NCBI GenBank assembly: GCA_018873245.2
Contig: JAEMBT020000005.1
Span: 1,438,001-1,502,000, forward strand
Direction of reading: 5' to 3'
DNA from: Archegozetes longisetosus
Lineage: Eukaryota; Arthropoda; Arachnida; Sarcoptiformes; Trhypochthoniidae
Length of the DNA stretch: 64,000 nt
Below the pieces are notes generated by a model. The model searched no databases. It was given only the letters and a program-made list of their open reading frames with translations, and was not told the origin of the DNA. Shown here one piece after another: positions 23,901-36,500 of this stretch (its first letter is position 1; every line of letters starts with the position of its first letter). A program made the position numbers and the translations under genes.

Positions 23901-26900
23901 AACTATATCGTAACTTCTTTTAGAAAGATAGACTATTGGACACAAATGCAACGCAAAAGCCCTCTAACTTCTCTAGAATTAGATGTGCATTCAGGGCACT
24001 GAAGATTCAATCCATTAGTATGGAGTCTATACAAGAGTCATCGCAGAATACTTTTGGGCTCTAAACATAAATATATAAGACATTAGCGTTTGGATAGTCT
24101 AACGTTATTTACTGCTCCATCATTGTTAAGATCATGTCTGACGATTAGCAACAAATAAAACATGTATGAATCCTGTTATTGAAGCAGAGCATAAAATCAA
24201 ATGTTTTAATCTAATTTCTCATTTGACCAGTTTCCCAATTTGCATATTTTCACCTCAAACTTTCTACAAATTTACGAGCTTTCAGTGCTTAACTAACTTC
24301 TGTCACCATTTCAAATCAAAATCTAAACTGTGAAATGCACAATTTTAATCATTTCAACAGAACAAATGCAAGTATATTTGGAAAAATTGCTCATTTGCTG
24401 TTATTCTAGGTTCGGATTCTATCCAATGTTTTAGTATATCCTTTAGTCTGATTTATTTACAAAATAAGTTAGACTATTGCTTAAGCAAACAATACAACGA
24501 ATCGATGCTTCAACAATTGGAGTGGAACAATGCAAAATCAGTTAATTTATGGAATACAAAGTATTCATCTGAGATGACTGCTTAAACAAGTTATAATTAC
24601 TGCTAAATATTAATAATTGTTATCTTTTATATATCAGTACTTTGATTTGCATGTAATCAACACATCAGATGAATAAAATAACACAAACAAAGCAGAACAG
24701 AATCGATTGAATAGACTTTTATACAGAGTTTCAAACTTGTCCAACATTTAAAAATATTCAATCATTTGTAGTTTGGTGAATGGAAGCTAGCTCATTAAAA
24801 CAGTTACAGCACGAAAAATGATTAGAAAATCAAAATATATCTTCATTGAGAAAGTGAAATCTGAGAAGAGCAATTCTCAGCCCAATATAAAGTCTGAAAG
24901 CGCTCATATATGCTTTATTAATGAAGCATTACCAAAATATCTCCAAGAATTGGATACTGATTCTAGTTGTAAATAATATTCAAAAGAGATCTAATATAAA
25001 CCGTATTACTTTCACTCAACTAATTCGTTATTGAGAAGCAGTTGTTATACACTTTTGGAATATATAATTAATATGCAAATATAAAATGAAATATTTCTCT
25101 CGGAATACTGTTCAAATTTGCGTTTTCATAATTTATTATCTAATCAAATCAACTATATTCACAATCGATTCAGATCATAATAAATATGGTCAATAAAACA
25201 CTTATTAGTATCACAACCTTAGAATCGGATGAAGAACTGATAGAACACTACAAATATTATCTCGTTTGAACAGATTTTAACTTTGCTCTACACATCAGGA
25301 GGTAATGCAAAGATTCAAACATTTTGCATGAATCAAATTAGTAGAAGACTAAATCCAACAGACACTACATTTAACTTCACTTTAATTCTCATCTACTCAT
25401 ATAATTCGTGTCATCAATTAATCAAACTCTTAATTTCTTCATATATTAATCATACCATTTTCTTAAACATAGCCTCAAAACTCGAGATCTTTTCAATTCT
25501 TCATTCTTTAAAGCAATGAAAAATCATTTTTAGGATATAAAGAGAAAAATTAGACAAATGCTGACAAATGAAAGAATGGAAAATATTTTCCACTGGAGAA
25601 TTGTCGATCCGACAACGAATATGAAGAACGGAAACTATGGCTCACCACTTAGTTTACAAACACGACTGAACAAAGCAGCACAATTAATTAGCGCTAAAAT
25701 TGCACAACTATATCAACACAATCAATTAAGTCTACAGTTTAATTGAACCACTTATTAAATCTCTTTACTAAAAGGCTAGATATTAGAAAAATCGATATTT
25801 TAAAGCTAAACACATGATTCCCAGAAGAAGCGATCAACGCCACGATCTCAAGTCGAAAAATTGTTTTTCTCAGACGATCAAAGTTGGACAATCAAATTCT
25901 TTTAGCAACCTTTTTTGTGCTAAATGAAATATTTCTATAATAAATCGCTTATTTGTCACTAAATTTTTGAGAATTTCTTTTGTAACAAAAACATGAGTAA
26001 GTTGTGAAAACTGAAAAATTGAGCAGTAAGTTATGAGACTAACACTGAATTTGAATGAATAAGTTGTTGTAAATATGAATAAAGGAGTATAATACCATTG
26101 GTTAAATTTGATCCAATTAGTATTCATTACTTTGATGAAAAGAAGACACAAATACAAAGTTAAGAGGTATTAGAGTGAAAATTGGAATAAATGTATAGGA
26201 TTGTAAGGTCCCAAATGATATATATCAGTGATATGTTTCATGAAAAGAGAGACAAGTTTTATATTGATTTGGGTGCTTTAAAGTGAAAGCCATTAATAAA
26301 ATAATAAATGCTTTTGGCCTAAGCTGTAAGCTGCGGTACGCGCTAGCAAAAAGTTAGGGCTATAATAATGCTATAGCGAACAGGATTGCTGCAGTAATCT
26401 TTATGTCACACTTGCGCGCATCCAATCGATTCGATATACTTTGCGAATCATATTAAGTTATACTGTATAGACATATAAGCATAACTTGAGAAAGTTTTCT
26501 CATATATTGTTTTTAGTATTGGTGAGCTATTGTAGTGCCTCATCATTTCGCTGCTATATTTCATACTTTCAGCCCTCTAGATACTAAAACATATAATAAA
26601 TCAAAATCATATGTAGAATACGAGCAAATAGTATAACAAAATAGTAGAAATGAAACACAAAATAGAGTGAATTTCCCTAAACTTAAAATTGATTAGCCAT
26701 TAAACTAAGATGAGGAAACAATTCTTTTTCATATCTATTCAAATGATTGCTGAAGAGAAGAGGAACTTTGAATTTGCTGAAGAGTTTTCAAATAACTTCA
26801 AACCCATTGTGCATATCTTATTGTTAGGCAAAAGAGCAAAAATATATTGAATGCTAACCTGGGATTGCCTCTAAGAGCGGCGTGATGCAGAGCATTGAAA

Positions 26901-29313
26901 CCATTATTGTTAGCTAATGTGATATCGGCGTTGTGATCCAATAATAGGGATAACATGTCATCTCGTTTTTTGCTGATCGCGTCATGCAGTGGAGTATCGC
27001 CTTCACAATCCTTAAGACAAATTCATTGTTATGCACACAAACAATGATTCTTCTACAAAAGTCAAACAGCTTTACCTGAAGACTCGCGTGACAGCCTAGC
27101 TCCAACAATGTCTTGACCACATGAACATGACCCTTGTTCACAGCTACAGATATTTTGTTTGAACAAAATCAAAATATAATCGAGTATAAAAGTTTTCGAG
27201 AAATCGATTTGAAATATTGATACCTATGTGTATGGGTGTTTGTCTTCGCTTATTTCTAGCATTGAGATCAGCATTGGATTGGGCTAAAGCATCCACAACA
27301 CCGGGCTCATCACCAAAGGCCGCGTGATGTACAGCTCTGTCCCCATCCTTGTCCTCAATCTCGACATCTGCGTTATGACGCAATAATACTTTGATGACTT
27401 CGATGTGCCCGTTCTGACTGGCGGCTTGCAGCGCTGTATGGCTCGCAAACACTCCGTTCACATCTACTTCTACTCTCTTAAGTATTTCTTCGCACTTCTG
27501 AACGTCTCCATTTGCAGCCGCTTTCACTAGTTCTTCATTTGGTTCTCCCGAAACATGAGATTCAAATAACTTTTTCAATAAGGTGCTCAGTCCCTCGCCA
27601 GATCCAGAAGAAGAACCATCGGACGAAACTTTGACAACAGCTGCCGGATTGTATGTCCACGAAGTGCCGCAAACATCAATTTTTAGATCGTTATCATGAT
27701 ATATTTGCTGAACTCTACCGATTTTGCCTAAAGTCGGGGTCATAGCTTCTGCGAACTCTCCGTGACCTTTCTGTAAGATTTTGATCCTTTCGAGATCGCT
27801 GCAAATCTGAACCAAATCTCCAACAGAAAACTGAAAGTTAATGTTGCTTGAACTGTTCGCAGATGTTGAGCTCGAAGCACCACTAATCGCTCCATTGCCC
27901 AAAGAGGACATTCCAGGTGCAACATTGATATTAGGATTAGTATGAGATGAGAGTGAAGCGTTGTTAGTGCCGACTCTTGTCAGAACAGCCGGATTGAAAG
28001 TCCACTTGTTATTACTCGGATATAAGACAACAATATCGTGGTCTTCGTCGATTCCTACAACAGTTCCAGTTGTTCCGAGACATTCGAACATGCCTTCAGT
28101 CCAACCTCCATGTCCGTGTTGTAAGGATTGAACTATTTCTAAATCCAAATCCACATTAACTAAATTCCCGATTTGGAATCCGTGCACTCCCGAACGACCA
28201 GGTCCTTGCTCTCCAAGAAGAGGCAAATGGTCGCGATAGACAGTATGTCCCTTCACATCACTCACAACTTTCAAGTCGGCCATTCCTTCAAAACCAACTC
28301 TATATAAATTCTTTGCCCCATTATCCCAAATGACATAAGCAGCACTTCTAGGACTGGCAGCGCTCCAGTCTTGAATCTCTGTTACTTTTCCTCTCTTTCC
28401 ATTTCCTCCATCCTTGAAAAAATATACAAAAATTAGTCTAAATCCTACCAATTAACCAACGACCAAATACCTGATCTTCCCATTGCCAGTCAACACCTGA
28501 AAATTTCAAGTCAAAAATAAAAGTAAAGCCACAATTAATTAAACAAAAAATTGATGCAAACCTCTAACAACACGAGCGCCTGGAAATATTCCTTTGACAT
28601 TAATTTTCTTGCCTTTCCTTCTCGGTTCAATTATAATCCTTTCACTACCGGGATTTAGAATACGATAGAATCGATGCCTAACATTATGTTTGTCTCCATG
28701 ATAGCACAGCGAACATAAATCATAATTAATACATTCGGCGCATTTCCATCTAATACCAAAAATAGGTGATTGTTTGCAGAAGTCACACATCGCTCCCTCG
28801 TGTTTGATACCTTTACATAAATCAAAGTTGTTAAAAAACATTAAAATACAAGACAACACATTTGTAAGTAATGCTAATGTGTTTCAATCAAAACAATTAA
28901 AATCCGGGTTAAAGACCTGTTGGAGCGCTGTCAACAATCCTAAGATCATAGGCACCCATACACCGATAGTTAGCAGCAGTTCCATTATCCCAAACAACAA
29001 CAACTTCTTCAGGTGACTCAAAGTTGCGAACAGTTCCCAAATGTCCTTCTCCTCCGTCCTAACCATTGAAAGGAAGAAATAAGTTGACCGATTGTCAAAT
29101 CAAACAAATAAATGATTGTGACGATAGAGTCCGTACCTGTTTACCCCATTTCCAGTCACTCGTATTCCTCATAACCCTCGCCCCAACTCCGCCATCGATC
29201 ACCACATTTCTGTTGGTATTGCATTGAAGAGCAGTCGCGCCAATTAATGATCTACTCGTTGATGATATGTTTTCGTCATTTAATGGCGATATATTTACAT
29301 TCATTTCATTCAT
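8474..29313 (-). CDS. mib1: E3 ubiquitin ligase mind bomb 1
   Basis: Twenty exons on the minus strand give 3159 nt and 1052 residues (vertebrate MIB1 has 1006). MIB1 ubiquitinates the cytoplasmic tails of Delta and Serrate/Jagged, driving ligand endocytosis and Notch activation. Domains in order: HERC/MIB 1 (about 45-106, GVGARVMR...WKWGKQ), ZZ finger (about 109-160, [20 protein letters not shown]), HERC/MIB 2 (about 186-255), the REP/SHXF region (about 275-460), ankyrin repeats (about 470-790), and three C-terminal RINGs starting near 863, 912 and 1007, ending RILLY. Exons: 29313-29137, 29058-28917, 28810-28562, 28496-28471, 28412-27224, 27143-27076, 27010-26859, 12001-11782, 11458-11330, 11087-10906, 10827-10712, 10650-10617, 9424-9376, 9313-9263, 9201-9151, 9077-9047, 8970-8938, 8880-8762, 8683-8650, 8580-8474. 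All joins keep frame. Relative to human, about 11 residues (around AWEPSKNT) before LLMGLG are absent, and the N-terminus is about 30 residues longer. Most AG/GT sites are unambiguous. Confidence 0.95.
9425..10616 (-). other. mind bomb intron 12
   Basis: A 1192-nt intron that interrupts the first RING between [11 protein letters not shown] and [10 protein letters not shown]. It is the only long intron in an otherwise finely divided RING region. No nested gene is visible. Confidence 0.75.
11280..11300. repeat. GA microsatellite
   Basis: About ten GA units lie in the mind bomb intron between exons 9 and 10, 30 nt from the exon 9 donor. Confidence 0.85.
15022..15056. repeat. GA microsatellite
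   Basis: A pure run of about 17 GA units inside the large mind bomb intron. Confidence 0.9.
15371..15393. repeat. CTT trinucleotide run
   Basis: A short TTC/CTT tract, five to six units, inside the large mind bomb intron. Confidence 0.7.
20926..20955. repeat. ATA trinucleotide microsatellite
   Basis: Ten AAT units in the large mind bomb intron. On the minus strand they read as a leucine run, a translation artefact. Confidence 0.9.
22489..22549. other. Imperfect hairpin, 22-nt arms
   Basis: The arm at 22489-22511 (AGCCGGTTGG...GGACCAAAA) is complementary to 22528-22549 (TTTTGGTCC...CAACCAGCT), apart from one mismatch and a small asymmetric bulge. The loop is about 16 nt. A second weaker pairing follows: TTGACCAG near 22564 and CTGGTTTGGTCA near 22604. 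The element lies in the large mind bomb intron. A structured RNA, a microRNA-like precursor or a MITE remnant are all possible. Confidence 0.5.
23561..23663. repeat. Minisatellite with about 16-bp unit
   Basis: About six degenerate units of the type GTGTGACTATGTNTAT follow one another. The conserved GTGACT core recurs every 16-18 nt. It lies in the large mind bomb intron. Confidence 0.75.
24818..25746 (+). other. Coding-like fragments inside mind bomb intron
   Basis: Three plus-strand segments look more protein-like than their surroundings. 24818-24976 opens at ATG ([17 protein letters not shown]) and gives 52 residues. 25186-25269 opens [20 protein letters not shown]. 25534-25746 follows a good acceptor (tttttag) and reads [20 protein letters not shown], then a polar helix-like tail, 70 codons to a stop. 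I could not join them into one frame with canonical splice sites, and I recognise no family. They may be a small nested gene, a decayed one, or chance. Confidence 0.25.
28471..28496 (-). other. mib1: 26-nt microexon of mind bomb (exon 4)
   Basis: The exon encodes only VDWQWEDQ plus part of a glycine. It is bounded by ttttcag at its 5' side and gtattt at its 3' side and rebuilds the invariant start of the second HERC/MIB domain. Without it, exons 3 and 5 would be out of frame, so it must be constitutive. Confidence 0.9.
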
Positions 29314-30517
29314 TATTATCTACGAGTCATTTGTTCATAATTATAATCGATTGATAACTATTTCTAATAATTTTGAGTCATTATTGGTGATGACAAATAA
29401 TTGTTTTGTCTTTCATTGACAAAAATCTGACACCAATTTACGTAATTTTGGTTCAGACTCAACACAAAAAAGTTGTCTATTCTATTAAATTATAATTAAT
29501 TTATGAATCATTCACAATATTTGTAAATAATTTAAATTAAAAGCCTTTTTAATGTGTAAACTGGAATTTTCGGTCAGATTTTTTAAATGACTTAACGTTG
29601 AATCGGATCAACAATGTTTTCAAATGTGAGCTAAGGTTTGAATAAATTGCTGAAACTTTCGGAAATATTTCCAAAAATGATTTTCAGCGATTCATTAAAA
29701 ACCTATTAGGTAGACTAATATTAAATGTAATGATACCCTAATGTTGATTGAATACTTTAATTATGCAAATTAATGAATTTCGGTGAAATGAAGAATAAAT
29801 GAAGTGATAGGAATATAAGTTTCCGACGAGGAATATTTCCAGTAATTGCAAGAGAAGTCAAAGTGTTGACGTCAGAGTACGTCATACTGGCAGACACTCA
29901 ATGCTATAATAAATGCTTTACATGAAATACATAGGTTTCTATTCGTTATTCAGATCAAAAATGATGCAAAAATTGTTTCTCTTTTTCCTTCTCTCTCTAG
30001 TCTCTAACCACATAAATATTTTCTAACACTTCAATTATTAATTAAATGGCATTTGATTAGTTGTAAAGAAGTAATTGTGATACAGTAATAAGAAGTGATT
30101 GTTTGAAAAGATTTGGTTTGAATGTGATGTCAGAGGGAATCAATTGAAGAGAAGATAAAGAGATAATCTGATCTCATATTACTTTCGTTATAGTTTGTAT
30201 AAAATATTCGTAAATATGTGGCAAATCAACGATTCATTAGTCAGGGGTTTGTGTTTGATTAGTATTAATAATAGTTTGTGTTTTCATCAAACGTTTGTCG
30301 ACAATAAGACATACTTTTGTGAGACTAAACATTTATCTATTTAATAGATTTATTTGTATTTATCATATATTTTGCTAAACATCTGAAAGTGTTATTTAAA
30401 CCAATTGATCGATTACTGTGTTCTCCAATCTATTGAACTCTACTTTCAATCTATAGTATTATAAGTTTTGGTATTATTTCAAAGTCCTAAGTATTAATTG
30501 GCAATCATTTGCAACTT
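29314..30517. promoter_or_regulatory. Bidirectional promoter region, mind bomb and Cables
   Basis: The 1.2-kb spacer separates the start codons of mind bomb (minus) and Cables (plus). It has no reading frame worth reporting. A perfect CRE palindrome plus a second TACGTCA half-site lies at 29867-29884. Promoter function is inferred from orientation. Confidence 0.55.
29867..29884. promoter_or_regulatory. CRE palindrome TGACGTCA with adjacent half-site
   Basis: TGACGTCA at 29867-29874 is the full CREB/ATF consensus, and TACGTCA at 29878-29884 is a second half-site three bases on. It lies 554 nt from the mind bomb ATG and 650 nt from the Cables ATG. Function is inferred from motif and location only. 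Confidence 0.5.
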
Positions 30518-33500
30518 ATGGCAACTGCCATTAAGAGACAACAATCGAGAAGAAGATTAGCGGCCATTACTTTTTTGTCAAATATATCACTCGATGGCAC
30601 TCATCGAGACACGAAAATCGGTTTAGTCTTCAATGTTATCAACTGTAATAATAATAACAACAGCGATGCCGAAGAACAGGAAAATGTTGTCAATGGACTG
30701 AATGCCGGTGATTATAACTAATGCCTTAATTTTGAAGTTTTATTCAGGATATAACTAAAGGTTTAATTTATAATTTAGGTTTGAATAATTGTTCCAACAA
30801 GTCGATAGAAAATGCAAACGTGACGCGACTCAGCCCTAAAGATAAAGACAGAGATGGGTATGAAGTCATTAAATCTGATCTTTATTATACAGTATTACAT
30901 GATAACATATTATAAAATGAACTTCTATCGTAAATACTTGAAGGGGAGAATATTTTATTGTTGTTCTTTACGAAATTGTTTACTCTGATTATGACTCTAA
31001 TGATCGGGTGATATAGTGGTCGACTTTGATCTAAATAGTAGGATCAATGGTGTATCGTTATCAGTATTATTAATGCATAGGGATAGGTTTAGTACATATA
31101 AACTACCGGTACATGCTGTGGACCCCTATCATAAAGTTATAGTGACAATAATATTTTCTCAAAAAGCTTTCAATTACTATGTTTGTATGCAGCAAAATGA
31201 TAGTGCAATAATATTGTTGCAACAAATTTTCAATATATTGGTATTTCAAGGCTATTAATTGGCATTCATCAAGCTCCGATATCGTAAATATTAAAACATA
31301 ACAACTACGAAACTCATATTTATTCTGTATTGAAAAATATGTTTTCCAAACATTTGACTCGATATATAACTGAAAAAGAAAGGAATCATTTTTAGATTAG
31401 GTTTGAATGAGTTGGTAGAATATAGAATATGGATAAGAATCCTTGAGAGAAGTAATATAAACAGACTAGGAGTGAGTTTAGTGTTCTTTTCGTATTGAGA
31501 GCGGCTTTTAAACTAGTGGCACAACTTTTATACACGTGAGCGATGGAAACGATGCCTAATACAATTGTATAATTAGTTGTGTTTATATAAAACTTTCTAT
31601 TTATAGCACATCAGATTCTGTTTTCCTCTAAAACCGGTTATTTGCTAGCATTAGTTTTTTTCCATCACATAAAGATAGCTCAGTTATGCATTTTTCCATC
31701 TGTTTGTAAACTAAGCTTAAGTTTAAATTAATCTCAATTATTGACTAGTTTGTTTATTTTTTGTGTTGTATTCATTGTTTTAAAGTCAATAGAATCTGAC
31801 TCTTACTTAAAGAATAGTTGTGAAGCTAGTTCTACTTACATGCATGCATTTTAGTTGTATATGAGTATTATTTTTAACATTGACATACATCTAGACTAAT
31901 TTCGACGCTAATTCATTCGCTCGACAACTCATTCCACTTTCCAACAAATCTGATCCAAAAAAGTCTCAGATTGCCTCAAATAAGGAAAGTATTAATTATT
32001 GAAATTGAATTCTGTATTTTGAAAAGAAAACAGTCTGATTTGATTTAATTCAATAATGGATTTTGACGACTTTGAGATATAAAAATTTGAATGACCATCC
32101 ACTACTTATTGTGTTAGAACGATTAAAATTGTTTTTATTTATTAAATTTGAGTGAATAGAAATGATTCCAAGAAGAGATTTTCTACAGTTGACCTTTAAA
32201 AATATTTAAACTAGCTTGTTTATTCAAATTGATTCATGTCTGATAGGAAGAAATGCTATTCACATATCGAAATGAAAGTTAAAAGTATTTTTGAATGAAA
32301 GGAGAGAAACATTTGCTGACTATACAAATGTTAGCCTCTTAATATTTGATTTTATGTTAACTCTGTGTAAACAGTGGGCATAATTTCATACCTTTACGAC
32401 TTGCTGATAAAATTGACGAAACGTGAATAAATTTGCGTACAAATTATCGAAGTTTGTTTTGATAAATGAATTTTTGAATTGAATTATTGAAACTACTCTT
32501 AAAAGTAATGTATTTAATTGACGCACGTCAACTCGCAGTGTGTGATAAGCATTAATGTGGTTTCAAATTTAATATCTATGTGGATGTCGGTTTGACATTT
32601 GGCCAAACATTGACTAAATCTAATGATTTAGTTTGGCTCAATTGCGATCGATTCAATAATGTGCATACTTTCTCTTCGAACACGTTGATTAAGTGCACCA
32701 GTTATTTAAAAAGAGTTCTTCATTTATTCTCTGTTCTCGTCGAGAACATAAGATTTTTTAGATGCTTTCAGTCAATTACTCGCGCTTAACATTTGTACTT
32801 CAGTCTCATTCACCTAATTTTTCTACTCACTGGTAAACTCTAATAAAGAAGCGGAATATTCTTTGCGATCGATTATCACAAACAATTTAGATTACAATTT
32901 TGATAAATAGCTAGAATTAAAATTTATGAAAACTAAAATATGAGATTCTAAACGCTAACAAAAATGACGTTAAGAATGATGAGCAGAATTTATATTTTTC
33001 TTCTTATTGATTGTTTTTTTGCAATGCTGTAAATTTATGCAGTTATGAAATATGAGCCAAATTTTAAGTTTACTTTTACCAAATTTTATAGCGAGAAGTT
33101 CCTTTCGGAGTTCACATTTTTTTATTGTGAATAGCTTTCTATTGGGGTCTATAACGTGCATTCATTTTATTAATAAAACACAATAAATTAGTTGTAAAAA
33201 TAGTAGATAAGAAATTAGTGTGAAGTAGTGTTTTCTACATTAAGAAATGCTTTCTCTCGAATATGCCTAAGTAATTTAAGCGAATCAGTCATCATTTTTA
33301 AGACCCAAATGGCGTTCATTTGTTTTTGTTAGAGTCAAATTGCGTTCAGTGGACACATTTTTGCAAGCATTATCTCTTGATAATTGTAAAAAAAAATTAA
33401 AAAATTTCGTAATCTTGAATTTAAAATTTGGCATTAGTCATTTTAATGACTAAAATGATTATTGAGTTGTGTGCCGCAAAACAGGTCTTACATTGCAACT

Positions 33501-36500
33501 CAAATTGAATTCGTTACTGAAATATCAAACGTCTGGAGTCTAGACTTTCTTTTTTGTAATGAATAAAAAGTACATATTTTTTCTTAGTTCTCAAATTTAA
33601 AACAGATGAATATGTAGTTGGAGAATGAAGAAACATCTATTGAATAAAAAACAAAATTTGCCTCAATAGTGTATTGAAACATTTCTCTCTTAATTAGATG
33701 ATTCCGAAATGAGGGTCAATCAATCAAAAACTTTGCCAACTCTTACAGAATTCGTAATGATTTAAATTGAAACAGAGTTTGGTTTTTATTTGTTGCCAAA
33801 AGAATAGAGAATAAACAAATTGATAGTTTGGAGCTACTCTTGCAAATCGATTGCCAGTCATTTGATAAGCTCTACTGTTGGAAAACTGAGGCAAAAAATA
33901 AAATAAAGTCGATTATTGATTGGGTAGAGACTCAGTTGAGCTAATCAATTACGTAAGACTCGAGAGACTTGCAATTTACCAAAGTTTTTATTCCAACTTC
34001 AAATATAGTAAATGGGCATTAGTTTTAAATTGTTTAAGCATCAAATACATTAGATACGCATTTTGTTTATAAACTCGTTTTATTAAGAGTTTTGCTTCAT
34101 TTTTAAGCGAATACATTATTTAAAAATATTGAATTTGTCAGATCCGACTAAAATACTAGTAAAGCCACCAGATTTTTATCTATTCCTATTGATTTTGTTC
34201 GTTGAGACCCTAATTAAGTGAAAATAGATTTAAATAAATTTTTTACGCAATTGTATTGTTTTTATGTTTAGTAGTTTGCAAGTCAATTATTTGAATGGGT
34301 CTAAAAATGTGTTGTATTACTATGAAGGCTCATTAATCATTTTGAAGATAGAAATCTAGAGGAATGTTGCTATGGCTATGAATATAGCTATGGTATGGCA
34401 AAGCATCAAAATCTGTAATTTCTCGCATGTTTAAATTTAAAAAATGTTGAGACAAAAGCTAGTGTTATGAACTTCATTATTTAAAAAGCAATCAAAAGAA
34501 AGTAACGATGACATAACCATCTGTTATAAGTTGAAACTAATGCCAACATATTAAAACTGGAAACATAAGTAATTCGAAACATAAATGTGGATACTTTCTT
34601 GAAAAATTTTCATTTTCAACTAAACTTATATAAAGAAATGAATTTTTTATTCATCTAATCAGTTAATCAATATATAAGTTTTGAATTAAAGTATACGTTA
34701 CTACTCTATATTTGTGATGAATGTTCAGTATAGCCTAACGTATGCAGTCATACCAACATATAGCAAATGACTAGCAACTCATAATTAACATTGACTATAA
34801 CGAGCGTTTACCAAAAGTAGGTTCACTATACTTCGGTATTACTGTAGCAATCGAAATGACACCGAGAAGAATAAGATCTGATTAAATTACAGAGAGTGTG
34901 ATTATACTCGGCACGAATGCTTCTATTGATTCCAAAATGATTATCTAAATAGGAAAATGACTTTTTCCATAATAAATCTTATGCTTTCAATTTTATTTAA
35001 AGTATTTGTGAATCTAACTTTAGACTTACTGTGGAGCCGCGATCGCGTATATCTTCATTTGATAGTGTGAGACGAGAACGAGAAAAGAAAGAAAAGCAGC
35101 AGCACTTTGGAAGTACAGAAAGCATTGGTAGTTATGATTAATGCTTAATAATTGCATTGTAAGTAACATTCGTTTATTGATATATTAGGTAATTCTATAA
35201 ATGGTAGAACTCGAACAACTTCTTGTAGTTCGTATAATAGCGGCTCAAATGGAGCTTATTTTCGAGATTCACATCAACAAGAGATGTGTTTCTTAAAGAC
35301 ACCGAAAGACCATCAAATCAGAGACGAGAGAATAGTATTCGTTTCCGGGAAAAAGGCTCCGATCGCAATATTTTCTGCATTACCTCACAGTAGAAGAGGT
35401 TTGCATAGCGTGTTGAGGTAATTGCTAGCTATTAATGTTCAGTTATCTTGTAATAATTCATGACTAGCCTATATAATAGTTGGTTACTAAAACCCTCAAT
35501 CTATTAATCTTAAAACATTCGCAGAAGTGACGCCAATAAGGATTTGAGTAAAAGACGACACGTTTCGGGTAGTCGTCAGTTGTCCACAATTAGTGATGGT
35601 TTTGATCCGTTAGATCTGCTAACGTTAATGGGTTTCGAGTCTAATGACGGTCAAGATGTTTCGTTTAGTGAATTGCTAACGTGCCAGAAGAAGACTAAGA
35701 CTACAGGCCCGCATACATTAAACGAAGCGGTCGCCTATAATCACAATCTTGTAACGCGTGGTTTTTCACACGAATGTTCCATCAAATCGATTCAATGCAT
35801 GCAAAATCAAATGTCCATGCCTCAGACCGTATGTAATTGCGACAATGGAAATAGTAGCGATGATAAAAAATATGTATTTCACCAAATGCACGCGCAACAC
35901 AACATGATGTATCATCCAAACTTATTAGACGATCCAGAATTGATTGCTGGCAAACACAGCACTCTATTAGCCTTCCCTTCATTTGTGGTCAGTTTCAAAA
36001 ATTATCCCAATTCCTCAACATTACATCTTATTTGCTATATCTTATGACATTTAATGTGAAGCACTTTCAATGATGAATAACTTTAGAATATGTTTATAAT
36101 AGAAAAGAAGTGATGCATTGAAAGCTTAACTAGTTATAATTGATAATTAGCTATACTGCTTAAAATGAATCTCTTAAGAGCTAAAAGTTTCAATATCAAA
36201 CTTTATTTTTTCAATACAGACTTCAATAATCGATTACGTGAAACCTTGTGATCTAAAGAAGGAGCTCAATGACCAGTTCAAAGAACGATTTCCTCATATC
36301 CAATTAACTTTGAGTAAATTAAGAAGTTTGAAGAAAGAAATGTGCAAAATAGCAAGACACGAAGTAAGTGAAGCGCTTTTTTCCTTACGTCAAATTACGA
36401 TCAATTGATTCCAGTATGAAATCTTCCAGAAATATGAAATTCTCAAATTCTATCAATTGCTTAATTTATATTCATACAACGTGTTTATTTAAGTAAAAGA

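Larger units (their letters stand above)
12002..26858 (-). other. Giant mind bomb intron 7 (14.9 kb)
   Basis: The exon ending [11 protein letters not shown] (26859) joins the exon starting with the AMRILLSKL codons (12001) across 14,857 nt, splitting Ser in the middle of the ankyrin repeats. The sequence is AT-rich and almost free of convincing reading frames. What it does hold: GA repeats (15022-15056), a CTT run (15371-15393), a GC-richer island (about 17365-17560), an ATA microsatellite (20926-20955), an imperfect hairpin (22489-22549), a 16-bp minisatellite (23561-23663) and coding-like fragments on the plus strand (24818-25746). I found no transposase or reverse transcriptase motif. Regulatory elements or nested RNA genes are possible but not shown. 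Confidence 0.85.

Noticed and set aside
31016-31258. 80-codon frame in Cables intron 2
   Set aside because: It starts at GTG, has no similarity that I can see, and is not needed to complete Cables.
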